Assembly: GCF_024359545.1 (NCBI RefSeq)
Contig: NZ_JAKQZG010000004.1
Coordinates: 248,001 to 312,000 of the forward strand
Reading direction: 5' to 3'
Source of the DNA: Jiella marina
GTDB lineage: Bacteria > Pseudomonadota > Alphaproteobacteria > Rhizobiales > Rhizobiaceae
Length of the DNA stretch: 64,000 bases
Shown: positions 1 through 8,232 of the stretch, piece by piece
Layout of the letters: the number at the start of each line of letters is the position of its first letter
Numbering within the stretch: position 1 is the stretch's first letter
The notes under the pieces: model-generated
The model's database searches: none
Seen by the model: only the letters and a program-made list of their open reading frames with translations
What the model was told of the DNA's origin: nothing
Made by a program: the position numbers and the translations under genes

Positions 1-619
1 GCTGGACATAGGGATCGGCGACCAGGATGCGGCACCCGAAGGCGCGCAGCAGTCGCACGACGCGGGTGCCGATCGCGCCATAGCCGACCACGCCGACGGT
101 CATTTCAGATAGTTCCCGCCCCGTCCGGTCGGCCCGGTAGAGGTCGCCGCGCCAGGTATCGGCCCTCAGCGAGTCATGGCCGCGGGTGATGTTGCGGGTC
201 TCGGCGATGATCGCGCCGAGCGTGAATTCCGCGACGGCCGAGGCGTTGCGTCCGGGCGTGTTCACCACCCGCACGCCAGCGTCGCGGGCGGCCGCCATGT
301 CGATATTGACCGGTCCGCCGCGGGAGACGGCGACGAATTTCAGCTTCGGCAGTCGCTCGAACATCGCGCGCGACAGCGGGGCGAGATGGGTGACCAGCAG
401 TTCAGCGTCGCCGATCATCTCGACCGTCGCGTCAGCCGAGCCCTGATATTCCTTCAGCCCGTCCATTCCGGCTACCGCATAGCCGTGCTCCATCGGCTCG
501 TCCGGCCAGGGGAGGGTGTGCAGAATCATCTCCGGTGGGGCGGGGCAGGCCGCCTCGACCGCTTGCCGGAACATTTCCGGCAGCATGAAATGGTCGCCGA
601 TGATCGAAAGCGAGGTCAT
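1..619 (-). CDS. D-isomer specific 2-hydroxyacid dehydrogenase, C-terminus outside window
   Basis: Translating the minus strand from the ATG at 619 gives an uninterrupted 206-residue N-terminal part that leaves the window at base 1. It carries the family's substrate-domain signatures (VAVSRGGPVNIDM, VVNTPGRNASAVAEFT) and then the NAD-binding Rossmann start GVVGYGAIGTRVV, as in phosphoglycerate or glyoxylate reductase-like enzymes. The ATG overlaps the stop of the upstream FGGY kinase (ATGA), so the two are translationally coupled. By family it oxidises or reduces a 2-hydroxy acid with NAD(P). By context it acts on a product of the imported and phosphorylated sugar or polyol. The exact substrate cannot be read from the sequence. 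Confidence 0.85.
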   Translation of the reverse strand, partial: MTSLSIIGDHFMLPEMFRQAVEAACPAPPEMILHTLPWPDEPMEHGYAVAGMDGLKEYQGSADATVEMIGDAELLVTHLAPLSRAMFERLPKLKFVAVSRGGPVNIDMAAARDAGVRVVNTPGRNASAVAEFTLGAIIAETRNITRGHDSLRADTWRGDLYRADRTGRELSEMTVGVVGYGAIGTRVVRLLRAFGCRILVADPYVQ

Positions 620-2190
620 CCTGTCTGCATTCCGCGTTTGATGGTCGAAAGCCTCTTCCAGGCGGTAGGCAGCGCCTTGCGAAGGTCGCGATAAAGCTCG
701 AAGGCCGCATCGTAATGGGGTGCGAGCTCGCTGTCCGGCGGCGTCGGATCGGACAGGCGGGGCGTGACCCAGGCTTCGGCCGCCGCCTCGATGTCCGGGT
801 GATGGCCCTGCTGGACGAGGGCGATCATCACCGCGCCGGCCGCACCCGCTTCGGCGATATCCACGGTGCGCACCGGCCGGTCGAGGACGCTCGCCAGGAT
901 CGACCGCATCGCCTTTGACCGCGCGGCACCACCCGTCAGGCGGATCTCGGACGGCAAGGCCCCGGTCGCCGAATAGCAATCACGCGCGGCGAAGGCGAGG
1001 CCTTCCAGCACGCTGCGCATCATGTCGGCAAAGCCGGCGTTGGCATGGAGACCGGTGAAGTTTGCCCGTGCGTTGGGGTCCATGAAGGGCCCGCGTTCGC
1101 CGGCCTCGGAGATGTAAGGGTGATAGAGCGCCGAGAGCGGCATACCTTCCAGTACGCGATCGTCGAGGCCCGTGACGAGGTCCTGCCGCCCGCGCTCGAC
1201 GCCTTCATAGCGCAGGATACCGGCGGCAAGATCGAGCATCCAATCGATGTTCAAGGTCGCGGCCATGTTCGACTGCATCTGCGCGACGGCCCGTTCGGAC
1301 GGCAGGAGCATGACATAGCCGCTGCCGTCCTCGTTCAGCACGACGTCGTCGCTCGAACGGACATGCCGCATATGCATGCCGGTCGAGCCGAGTACCGAGC
1401 AGCCCGCCGCCCCCTCGCGCGAGATCAGCCCGCCGCCGACGGCGGTGCAGACCACGTCGACATATCCGAGGATCACGGGTGTCCCGGCAAGCAGGCCAGT
1501 CGCCTGGGCCGCCGCCTCGCTCAGCGGATGGCTCTCCTTGCGGCCGTCGACGATCGGCGGCATGAGATGGCGCTGGTCCGTGAGGCCGAACCCTTCGATG
1601 ACGTCTTCGGCGTAGTCCCGGCTGCGGAAGTCGCCGAAGGTGAAGGTCGCTTCGGTCGGGTCGGTTGCGCGCGTGCCGGTGAGCTTGAAATAGAGCCAGT
1701 CCTTGCAGTGACACGCGGTGGCAGCGCGCTCCAGCCATTCCGGCGTGTTCTGCCGCATATGCAGGAGATGGACGCTCTGTTGGCAGGCATTCACGCCGGT
1801 CCCGGTGCGCTCATATTGCTGCCGATAGCCCTCGCGCTTCAGCATTGCGGAGGCCAATTCGCCGGCGCGGGCATCGAGCCAGAGCCAGGCGGGCGTCACG
1901 GGCTCGCCCTCCCGGTCGAACAGCCACGTGCCGTCGCCCTGGGCGGTGACCGCGACCGCCGCGACGCTCGCGGCCCCGCCCGGCAGTTTGCCGACAAGCT
2001 CCTTCAGCGTCGCCGCCGTGTCGGTGAAGGTTCGCGCCATGTCCTGGACGACGCCGCCATTGGAGAGTGCCTCGTAGCTGTTGGGGCGCGAAGCGACCGC
2101 GATCTGACGGCCTTCGAGGTCGAACGCCACCGACTTGATGACCGACGTCCCGGCGTCGATGCCGATGAGAACGGTGCCCGCCGCCATCAC
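616..2190 (-). CDS. FGGY-family carbohydrate kinase (possibly polyol/erythritol-type)
   Basis: This 524-residue protein has the FGGY kinase plan. The N-terminal ATPase-fold phosphate loop is GIDAGTSVIKS (about residues 10-20), a putative catalytic Asp lies in GYVDVVCTAVGGG (about 245), and the C-terminal domain has GGAARSKAMRSILASVL. It should phosphorylate a sugar or sugar alcohol in the cytoplasm using ATP. Sequence style and a SorC-type regulator in the operon recall erythritol kinase EryA, but xylulokinase-like or other specificity is equally possible. The start overlaps the stop of the ATPase gene upstream (ATGA at 2187-2190), and its own stop overlaps the dehydrogenase start, so it is an internal operon gene. 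Confidence 0.85.
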   Translation of the reverse strand: MMAAGTVLIGIDAGTSVIKSVAFDLEGRQIAVASRPNSYEALSNGGVVQDMARTFTDTAATLKELVGKLPGGAASVAAVAVTAQGDGTWLFDREGEPVTPAWLWLDARAGELASAMLKREGYRQQYERTGTGVNACQQSVHLLHMRQNTPEWLERAATACHCKDWLYFKLTGTRATDPTEATFTFGDFRSRDYAEDVIEGFGLTDQRHLMPPIVDGRKESHPLSEAAAQATGLLAGTPVILGYVDVVCTAVGGGLISREGAAGCSVLGSTGMHMRHVRSSDDVVLNEDGSGYVMLLPSERAVAQMQSNMAATLNIDWMLDLAAGILRYEGVERGRQDLVTGLDDRVLEGMPLSALYHPYISEAGERGPFMDPNARANFTGLHANAGFADMMRSVLEGLAFAARDCYSATGALPSEIRLTGGAARSKAMRSILASVLDRPVRTVDIAEAGAAGAVMIALVQQGHHPDIEAAAEAWVTPRLSDPTPPDSELAPHYDAAFELYRDLRKALPTAWKRLSTIKRGMQTG

Positions 2191-3335
2191 GTCGCTCCCT
2201 GTTCTGCGAGCCGCGAGCCATGGGCAAGCGCCGGGCCTTCGGTGGAAAAGACGTGGAGCTTCTCGGGCGGCACCTCGATCGAGAGTTTTTCGCCGGTCCT
2301 GGCCGGAAACCGGCTTTCGAGCGTCGCGACGATCACACCGTCACCGAAGGCGGATTCGAGATGGGTCTGATCGCCGATCCATTGGTTGGAGACGACCTCT
2401 GCCGTTGCGCCTGAGCCGCCGTTGAGCGGTTTCATGACCACGTCGGCGGGCCGCACGCCGACTACGACGGATTTCTGTTTCGCAAGCTGCGCCATGACCG
2501 TGTCGCTCAGCGCGCCGGGTTCGTAGCCGAAGAGTTCTTCGCCCTGCGCGCGGAACGACACACGGCCATTGGCAATCGCGGGCGCGACCTCGTAGACGTT
2601 CATCGGCGGCTCGCCGATGAAGGTGCCGACGAAGAGATTGGCCGGGGCGGCCTTCAGTTCGGCCGGCGAGGCGAATTGCTGGAGGAAGCCCCCTTCCATG
2701 ACGGCGATCCGGTCGGCCAGTGCGTTGGCTTCGGTCTGGTCGTGGGTGACGAGAATGGCCGTCAGCCCGTGTTCGCGCAGATAGCGCTTCAGCCGGCCGC
2801 GCAGGATCGCGCGAAGCTGCGGTTCCAACTGGCCCATCGGCTCGTCCAGAAGATAGAGATCGGCCTTGCGAACCAGCGCACGGCCTAGGCTCGCGCGCTG
2901 CTGCTGTCCCGCGGAGACGGTGGAGGGATAGCGGTCGAGATGCTTGGTCAGTTCGAGGAGTTTGGCGATCTCCTCCACGCGCCGGTTTGTCTCGGCGGAG
3001 CCGAGCTTTTCCGATTTCAGCGCGAAGGCGATGTTTTCCCGCAGGGTCAGGGGCGGATAGAGCGAATAGCCCTCGAACGCCATGGCGACACCGCGCCTCG
3101 CCGGTGGCAGGGTGTGAATCGTCTTCTCGCCGATCCGGATCGCGCCCTTCGTCACCTCCTCGAAGCCGGCGATCATGCGAAGCGTCGAGGTCTTGCCGCA
3201 GCCGGATGAGCCCAGAAGCGCAATGATCTCGCCCGCCTTGATCTCGATCGAGAAGTCCCGGACGGCATAGATCGGGTTCTTCGCCTTGGCGGCGTAGACC
3301 TTGTTGACGTCGGTGAGTGATACGGCAGCCGTCAT
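2187..3335 (-). CDS. CUT1-type ABC transporter ATPase (MalK/UgpC-like), subunit A
   Basis: A 382-residue ATPase with a C-terminal regulatory (TOBE/OB) domain. It shows Walker A GSSGCGKTS (about 41-49), Walker B with catalytic Glu (LYLLDEP) and a normal H-loop (LVTHDQ). Three places depart from MalK consensus: the Q-loop is FEGYSLYP (Glu for Gln), the signature is VSAGQ rather than LSGGQ, and the D-loop reads QLEPQ. It is the second of two ATPases in the operon. Combined with the other subunit it could form one consensus and one degenerate ATP site (see findings). It powers import of the sugar or polyol captured by the binding protein at 6728-8173. Confidence 0.9.
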   Translation of the reverse strand: MTAAVSLTDVNKVYAAKAKNPIYAVRDFSIEIKAGEIIALLGSSGCGKTSTLRMIAGFEEVTKGAIRIGEKTIHTLPPARRGVAMAFEGYSLYPPLTLRENIAFALKSEKLGSAETNRRVEEIAKLLELTKHLDRYPSTVSAGQQQRASLGRALVRKADLYLLDEPMGQLEPQLRAILRGRLKRYLREHGLTAILVTHDQTEANALADRIAVMEGGFLQQFASPAELKAAPANLFVGTFIGEPPMNVYEVAPAIANGRVSFRAQGEELFGYEPGALSDTVMAQLAKQKSVVVGVRPADVVMKPLNGGSGATAEVVSNQWIGDQTHLESAFGDGVIVATLESRFPARTGEKLSIEVPPEKLHVFSTEGPALAHGSRLAEQGAT

Positions 3336-3402
3336 CGCTGGAGCCTCCCGCTTTTGACAGAAGGCGAGGTTCTTTTCGAGCGTCGAGGCCGTCCTGAGGC
3401 GT

Positions 3403-3526
3403 CACCCCCCTCTGCCCTGCCGGGCATCTCCCCCGCAAGGGGGGAGAGTGGCCGACATCGAGATTGGCTCCCACCACTCTCCCCCCTTGCGGGGGAGATG
3501 TCACGAAGTGAAAGAGGGGGGTGTGC
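3403..3526. repeat. Palindromic intergenic repeat, copy 1
   Basis: About 124 bp sits between the two ATPase genes. The outer arms read CACCCCCCTCTGCC and AGAGGGGGGTGTG. The inner arms read CTCCCCCGCAAGGGGGGAGA and TCTCCCCCCTTGCGGGGGAG. The same arms recur at 34956-35080 and 59643-59766. As RNA it would fold into long GC-rich hairpins. It has no coding potential of its own. Confidence 0.85.
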
Positions 3527-3609
3527 GACGGAAGAACCCAACCTGATCGTCGATCCCTGTCTCATCGCTTCTGCCTCGCATGTCGCATGAAACTCAAGCA
3601 TCCCCCGCC

Positions 3610-4704
3610 TCACCGCGCCGGCGCGATGCGGCGGCGGCTGTCGCGTTCGAACAGGATGATGTCCTGCGGCGCTGCCGAAACGGAGAGGCGGGCGCCTTCG
3701 CCGACCGCTTCTTCGCTGCCGAGATCGCGTGAGGTGTAGAATTCGTGGCCGTCGTCGGAAACGAGGAGACGCACGAGCCGGTCGTTGAGGGGCAGGAGGG
3801 CGGCGACCTTGGCCGCGATGGCTCCGGCCGTGCCATCGTCGGCCTTGGCGATGTTCTCCGGCCGGATGCCGAAGATCACTGGCTGGCCGACCTGATCTTC
3901 ATAGCCCGTCGGAAGCGGCAGCTTCGCGTCGCCGATCGCGGCTGTCGTGCCGTCGCCAGCCTTTTCCACGCGACCCTCGAAGAGGTTGATCACCGGGTCG
4001 CCGAAGAGTTCGGCGACCTCGATCGTGGTGGGCGTCAGATAGATGTCCTCCGGCGTGCCGATCTGGACGAAGTGGCCGTCGATCAGGACGCCGATCCGAT
4101 TTCCGAGCGCCATCGCCTCGCGATAGTCCTGGGTGACGTAGAGCACCGTCGAGCCGAAGCCTTCGAGAAGGCGCGGCAGTTCGAGGCGCATCTCGAAGCG
4201 GAGCTTCGCGTCGACGTTTCGCAGGGGATCGTCGAGAAGAAGGAGTCTCGGAGCTGCGACCAGGGCACGGGCGAGGGCCGTGCGCTGCTTCTGGCCGTTG
4301 GAGAGTTCGCGCGGGGCGTGGCCCAGCACATGGTCGATCTTCAGAAGCTTCGCGATCTTGTGGACCCCGTCGGCGACCGCATCCTTGGTCGACCTTCGGG
4401 CTTCGAGAGGGCTCGCGATGTTCTCAAAGGCCGACATGTGCGGAAACAGCGCGAAGTTCTGGAAGGCCATGCCGACGGCGCGGTTTTCCGGCGCGACGTC
4501 GATCAGGTCTTCGCCATTGACCAGGATCGCGCCTTCCTCGGGCTCCGCCATGCCGGCGATCAGCCTGAGGAGCACCGTCTTGCCGGCGCCGGATGGTCCG
4601 AAGATCGCCACCGTCTCGCCCTCGTCGACGCTGAGCGAGATGTCGTCGAGCACCGTATCCTTGCCGTAGCGCTTGGTGACGCGTTGCAGGTCGAGCATGG
4701 TCAT
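3610..4704 (-). CDS. CUT1-type ABC transporter ATPase, subunit B with degenerate catalytic motifs
   Basis: A 364-residue MalK-like ATPase. The ATG at 4704 was chosen because an AAGGGG ribosome-binding site precedes it and the permease stop lies 5 bp upstream; the open frame extends further but overlaps that gene. Walker A is GPSGAGKT, the Q-loop FQNFALFP is normal and the signature is LSNGQ. The Walker B reads LLLLDDP, with Asp in place of the catalytic Glu, and the H-loop reads YVTQDY, with Gln in place of the switch His. Such changes normally cripple hydrolysis at that site. A C-terminal regulatory domain is present (GIRPENI). It probably pairs with the ATPase at 2187-3335. Confidence 0.9.
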   Translation of the reverse strand: MTMLDLQRVTKRYGKDTVLDDISLSVDEGETVAIFGPSGAGKTVLLRLIAGMAEPEEGAILVNGEDLIDVAPENRAVGMAFQNFALFPHMSAFENIASPLEARRSTKDAVADGVHKIAKLLKIDHVLGHAPRELSNGQKQRTALARALVAAPRLLLLDDPLRNVDAKLRFEMRLELPRLLEGFGSTVLYVTQDYREAMALGNRIGVLIDGHFVQIGTPEDIYLTPTTIEVAELFGDPVINLFEGRVEKAGDGTTAAIGDAKLPLPTGYEDQVGQPVIFGIRPENIAKADDGTAGAIAAKVAALLPLNDRLVRLLVSDDGHEFYTSRDLGSEEAVGEGARLSVSAAPQDIILFERDSRRRIAPAR

Positions 4705-4709
4705 CGCCG

Positions 4710-5567
4710 TCACCCCTTCACCGCGCCAAGCGACAGACCCTCGACCAGATAGCGCTGGGCGAAGAGGGCGAGCGCGAGCGTCGGCGTGATCGAGATGACG
4801 ACGGCGGCGGCGATCTGGCCGTACTGGATGCCCGATGCCGTGACGAAGGCGAGCGCACCGACCGTCACCGGCTGCTTGTCGGCCGACGCCAGCACCAGCG
4901 CGAAGACGAAATTGTTCCAGGCGAAGATGAAGGAGAGAAGCCCCGCCGCCGCGATGCCGGGCCTCGCCAGCGGGATCGAGATCTTCATGAAGGTCTTCGC
5001 CCAGGAATGGCCGGCGATGCGGTAGGCGTGCTCGATGTCCGGGCTGATGTCCTCGAAATAGCCGCGCACGATCCACAGGATCAGCGGCAGGGTGATCAAC
5101 TGATAGACCCAGATCAGGCCGATATAGGTGTTGGCGAGGCCGATCGCCTGGAAATAAAGGGTCAGCGGCAGGAGCACGAGGAGCGGCGGCGCGAATTTGA
5201 AGGACAGGAGCGTGAAGGCGATGTCCTCGGAAAAGCGGAACTTGTAGCGCGCGAAGGCATAGGCCGCCGGCACGCCGAGAAGGAGCGAGATCAGCACCGA
5301 GCCGGTGGACAGGATCACCGAGTTCCAGAGATTGTGCATGAATTCGAGCTTCAGAGAGCCCGCCGCCGTCTGCAACTCGCCGGTGATCAGCGAGGTGTAG
5401 TTGATCAGTGTCGGCTCGAAGAACAGGCTCGGCGGAATGCGCAGGATCTGCGCGTTGGTCTGGAAGCTCATCAGGAGGATCCAGAAGATCGGGAACAGGA
5501 AGAAGACGAGCGCCAGCGTGATCAGGACGCCGCGGAGGATCTTTTCGCCGGTTGTCGTGTGATGCAT
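4710..5567 (-). CDS. Carbohydrate ABC transporter permease (MalG-like)
   Basis: A 285-residue inner-membrane protein of the CUT1 permease family, with about six hydrophobic helices. The start at 5567 follows GAGGATCGAGACGTC, a plausible ribosome-binding site, 14 bp after the stop of the other permease. The cytoplasmic EAA-type coupling loop is present as the stretch after ISPDIEHAYRIAGHSWAKTF (about 175-200). The C-terminus GLSLGAVKG is the ending usual in MalG-like subunits. It forms the translocation channel with the 5582-6526 permease. Substrate specificity cannot be told from it. Confidence 0.92.
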   Translation of the reverse strand: MHHTTTGEKILRGVLITLALVFFLFPIFWILLMSFQTNAQILRIPPSLFFEPTLINYTSLITGELQTAAGSLKLEFMHNLWNSVILSTGSVLISLLLGVPAAYAFARYKFRFSEDIAFTLLSFKFAPPLLVLLPLTLYFQAIGLANTYIGLIWVYQLITLPLILWIVRGYFEDISPDIEHAYRIAGHSWAKTFMKISIPLARPGIAAAGLLSFIFAWNNFVFALVLASADKQPVTVGALAFVTASGIQYGQIAAAVVISITPTLALALFAQRYLVEGLSLGAVKG

Positions 5568-5581
5568 GACGTCTCGATCCT

Positions 5582-6526
5582 CTATTCCGCTTCCACGCCA
5601 TGGGCGCGTTCGCGCAGGCGCAGCCAGTTCTTCACGAAGACGTTGGACAGGAAGAAGGTGATCGCCCAGAGCACCATCAGGAGTGCGGCCGAGCGGCCGA
5701 CATTGGTGAACTGGAAGAACTGCAGATAGCTCTCGACCTGGAAGACCGTGAGCGTATTGCCCGGTCCGCCCTGGGTCATGGCGTAGATGATGTCGAACTG
5801 CTGGATCGACTCCAGCATCCGGAAGAGCGACGCCGTCAGGATGTACGGCATCAGCATGGGCAGGGTGATGCGGAAGAAGACGAAGGTCTTCGGCACCCCG
5901 TCGAGCGCCGCGGCCTCGAAGGGCTGTTTCGGCAGGGAGCGCAGGCCCGCGAGTAGAAGCACCATGATGAAGGGCGTATAGACCCAGACATCGACCAGAA
6001 TGACCGTAAACAGCGCCGAGGACGGGTCGGAGGCCCACCGGAAATCCGAAAACCCGATCAGGCTGACGAAATAGTTGAGGATGCCGAAATTCGGGTTGGT
6101 CATCAGCTTCCACATCAGCGCTGCGAGTGCCGGCGCCACCATCAGCGGTAGGAGCAGGAGCATGGCAGCGAGATTGTTGAAGCGGGTCGAGCGCTGCAAG
6201 AGGATGGCGATGCCGAGCCCCAGCACGAGCTCGATGACCACGGTGAGAACGGTGTAGGTCAGCGAGACCTGGACCGTGTACCAGAAGCGCGCGTCGGTCA
6301 GGAACTGCAGGTAGTTGTCGAACCAGACGAAGCCCTTGAGGTGCGGCAGGCTCAGCCGGTAGCGCATCATCGAATAATAGACGGCCGTGAAGAACGGGAT
6401 CAGGATCCAGATCGTGACGAGCAGCGCCGGCAGGCTCAACAGATAGGGGAGCCAGTTTCGGCGCTTGCGCCGCATGAGGGGACGCTCCGCGGGTTCCGCG
6501 CGCGTCGCTTGGTCGATTGCTGCCAT
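5582..6526 (-). CDS. Carbohydrate ABC transporter permease (MalF-like)
   Basis: A 314-residue CUT1 permease. A basic N-terminus (MRRKRRNW) is followed by a first transmembrane helix at about 25-47. The binding-protein-dependent transport core with further helices follows, and the EAA loop is EAAALDGVPKTFVFFRITLP (about 222-241). QGGPGNTL near the C-terminus is typical of MalF/UgpA subunits. It lies about 200 bp downstream of its binding-protein gene, and that gap contains hairpins that may set different mRNA levels. It is the partner of the permease at 4710-5567. Confidence 0.92.
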   Translation of the reverse strand: MAAIDQATRAEPAERPLMRRKRRNWLPYLLSLPALLVTIWILIPFFTAVYYSMMRYRLSLPHLKGFVWFDNYLQFLTDARFWYTVQVSLTYTVLTVVIELVLGLGIAILLQRSTRFNNLAAMLLLLPLMVAPALAALMWKLMTNPNFGILNYFVSLIGFSDFRWASDPSSALFTVILVDVWVYTPFIMVLLLAGLRSLPKQPFEAAALDGVPKTFVFFRITLPMLMPYILTASLFRMLESIQQFDIIYAMTQGGPGNTLTVFQVESYLQFFQFTNVGRSAALLMVLWAITFFLSNVFVKNWLRLRERAHGVEAE

Positions 6527-6615
6527 GATTGCTCTTTCGTGCAGCGAGCCGGGCCCTGCGAGGCCGAGCCGAGATTCACTGTCCGTGTCGATGCCATCCG
6601 TCTCCCACCGGCGTC

Positions 6616-6669
6616 ACCGTCCCGGGAGGTGCCCATCCGGGGACGGTTCAGGGCGCGGGAGGACGCCCT
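6616..6669 (-). other. Two stem-loops between binding-protein and permease genes
   Basis: An 8-bp stem (6616-6623 with 6640-6647, ACCGTCCC / GGGACGGT) is followed by a 6-bp stem (6650-6655 with 6664-6669, AGGGCG / CGCCCT). No T-tract follows on the minus strand. The position, just after a binding-protein gene inside an ABC operon, suits an mRNA-stabilising or partial-termination element, which is an inference. Confidence 0.5.
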
Positions 6670-6727
6670 CGCCGGGACAGGCGCGGCGGACCGGAATCCG
6701 CAGCGCCTGCCCGAGCGTGTCGCGACC

Positions 6728-8173
6728 TTATTGCAGGCCGGCCTGGCTCAGCTGGTCGTTGATCGACTCGGCGAGCTGGTCGAGTCCTTCGTCGACGCCG
6801 ATCTCGTTCGCCACCATGCGCTGGAGCATCGCCGCCCAGGCGGTGGTGACGTCGAAGAACAGGGGCTGCGGCGTGAAGTAGATCTTCGCGCCCGGTGCGG
6901 AGGTTTCGAACTGCTCGATGTAGCCCGGATACTTCGCGTCGATCCGGTCGAGGAACTGCTGGTCCTTCCAGACCGAGGCGCGCACCGGATTGACGAAATC
7001 CATGGTGCGGGCGCCGAACAGCGCATGCTCCTTCGACGAGGCCCACTGCATGAAGGTCCAGGCCGCGTCCTTGTTGTTGGAGAAGCTCGACATGGCGAGC
7101 GACCAGATCCAGACGTTCGGCGTCGGGGCGGAAGCCTCAGGGTTCGGCGCGATTGCGGCATAGGCGATGTTGCCGGCCTCGGCATTGTCGCCGCCATTCA
7201 TGAAGTAGCCGAGAATGTCGGCGTCATAGATCATCGCCGACGCGCCGGCGCCGAGATCCGTGCCGACCTGATACCAGGTGTAGGTCGACCAGTTCTTCGG
7301 GCCGAATTCCTGGATCATCTTCACCCAGTCGCGGTGGAAGGCCTTGGATCCGTCGGTGTTCATCGCGGCCTTGAGCATGCCGCCGTCGTTGATGAGGTCT
7401 TTCTCGCCGAAATTGGCGTAGCCGGACAGGAAGCCCGGATGGATCGTCGCCCAGGACCGCGAGCCACGCACGCCGATCGGATAGACGTCTCCATTCGCGC
7501 CCTTGAGCTTTTCGCAGGCCGCCATCAGGGCCGGCATGTCGGCCGGAGCTTCCACGCCGGCCTTTTCGAACATCGGCCGGTTGTAGGAGATGTTGTTCTG
7601 CTCGAAACCCCAGGGCAGGCACCACTGCTTGGCGTCGCCCGAGCCCAGTTCCGAACCCGGCATGCCGTCCCAGGCCGTCGACGCGCGCAGTCCCGGCAGG
7701 AAGTCCTCCCAGTCCCAGGAGGCGGCAGTCTTGGAGGGATCGTTGATGTAGGAGTTGAGGTCCTCGATCCAACCGGCCGGGCCATAGGTCCAGGTCATGT
7801 AGGCGCCGGTCATCAGCGCGTCGTATTCGGACGAACCGGAGGACAGGGCGGCCGTCACCTTGTCGAAATAGACGTCCTCGGGGAAGACATCATAAGTGAC
7901 GTCCATGCCGGTCAGCTCCTTGAAGGAGTCGAGATTGGCGATCATGGCGTCGGCATAGGGATGCTTGTTCAGGAGCAGCTTCAGCGTCGTGCCCTGGTGC
8001 TGCTTCCAGTCATAGTCGCCATTCTGGGCGAGTGCGCGGTTCATCGCCTGGCCCATCAGGCCTGAGAGCGCGGCAGCGCCGATGCCGAGCTGGCCCGCGC
8101 GGCGCATGAACTCGCGCCGGCCGATCTGACGGCGGGCAAGCGCGTCGATCAGATCCTTTTCCTTGTCGAACAT
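6728..8173 (-). CDS. Extracellular solute-binding protein with Tat signal
   Basis: A 481-residue periplasmic binding protein of the sugar-binding (SBP type 1) class. I chose the ATG at 8173 because GGGAGGA lies 6 bp before it; a GTG 15 bp upstream would place that site inside the gene. The N-terminus has a twin-arginine motif (GRREFMRRAG, about 18-27), a hydrophobic stretch and a likely cleavage after NRALA, so export is by Tat, already folded. It should capture the operon's substrate in the periplasm and deliver it to the two permeases. The ligand is unknown; the neighbouring kinase and dehydrogenase point to a sugar or sugar alcohol. Confidence 0.88.
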   Translation of the reverse strand: MFDKEKDLIDALARRQIGRREFMRRAGQLGIGAAALSGLMGQAMNRALAQNGDYDWKQHQGTTLKLLLNKHPYADAMIANLDSFKELTGMDVTYDVFPEDVYFDKVTAALSSGSSEYDALMTGAYMTWTYGPAGWIEDLNSYINDPSKTAASWDWEDFLPGLRASTAWDGMPGSELGSGDAKQWCLPWGFEQNNISYNRPMFEKAGVEAPADMPALMAACEKLKGANGDVYPIGVRGSRSWATIHPGFLSGYANFGEKDLINDGGMLKAAMNTDGSKAFHRDWVKMIQEFGPKNWSTYTWYQVGTDLGAGASAMIYDADILGYFMNGGDNAEAGNIAYAAIAPNPEASAPTPNVWIWSLAMSSFSNNKDAAWTFMQWASSKEHALFGARTMDFVNPVRASVWKDQQFLDRIDAKYPGYIEQFETSAPGAKIYFTPQPLFFDVTTAWAAMLQRMVANEIGVDEGLDQLAESINDQLSQAGLQ

Positions 8174-8232
8174 GCCATTTCCTCCCACGTTTGGCCGTTC
8201 CCGTTTCTCGGGCTTCCGACCGGTTTCATAAG

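Noticed and set aside
1045..2370. Plus-strand open frame opposite the FGGY kinase
   Set aside because: Antisense shadow; the kinase motifs on the minus strand are unambiguous.
3403..3526. Repeat considered as CRISPR or as a small RNA gene
   Set aside because: There is only one unit with inverted arms, no regular direct repeats with spacers, and no cas genes in the window.
4705..5601. Upstream extension of the ATPase B frame
   Set aside because: It lies inside the permease gene, and the translation there is a low-complexity shadow; the AAGGGG site before 4704 marks the real start.
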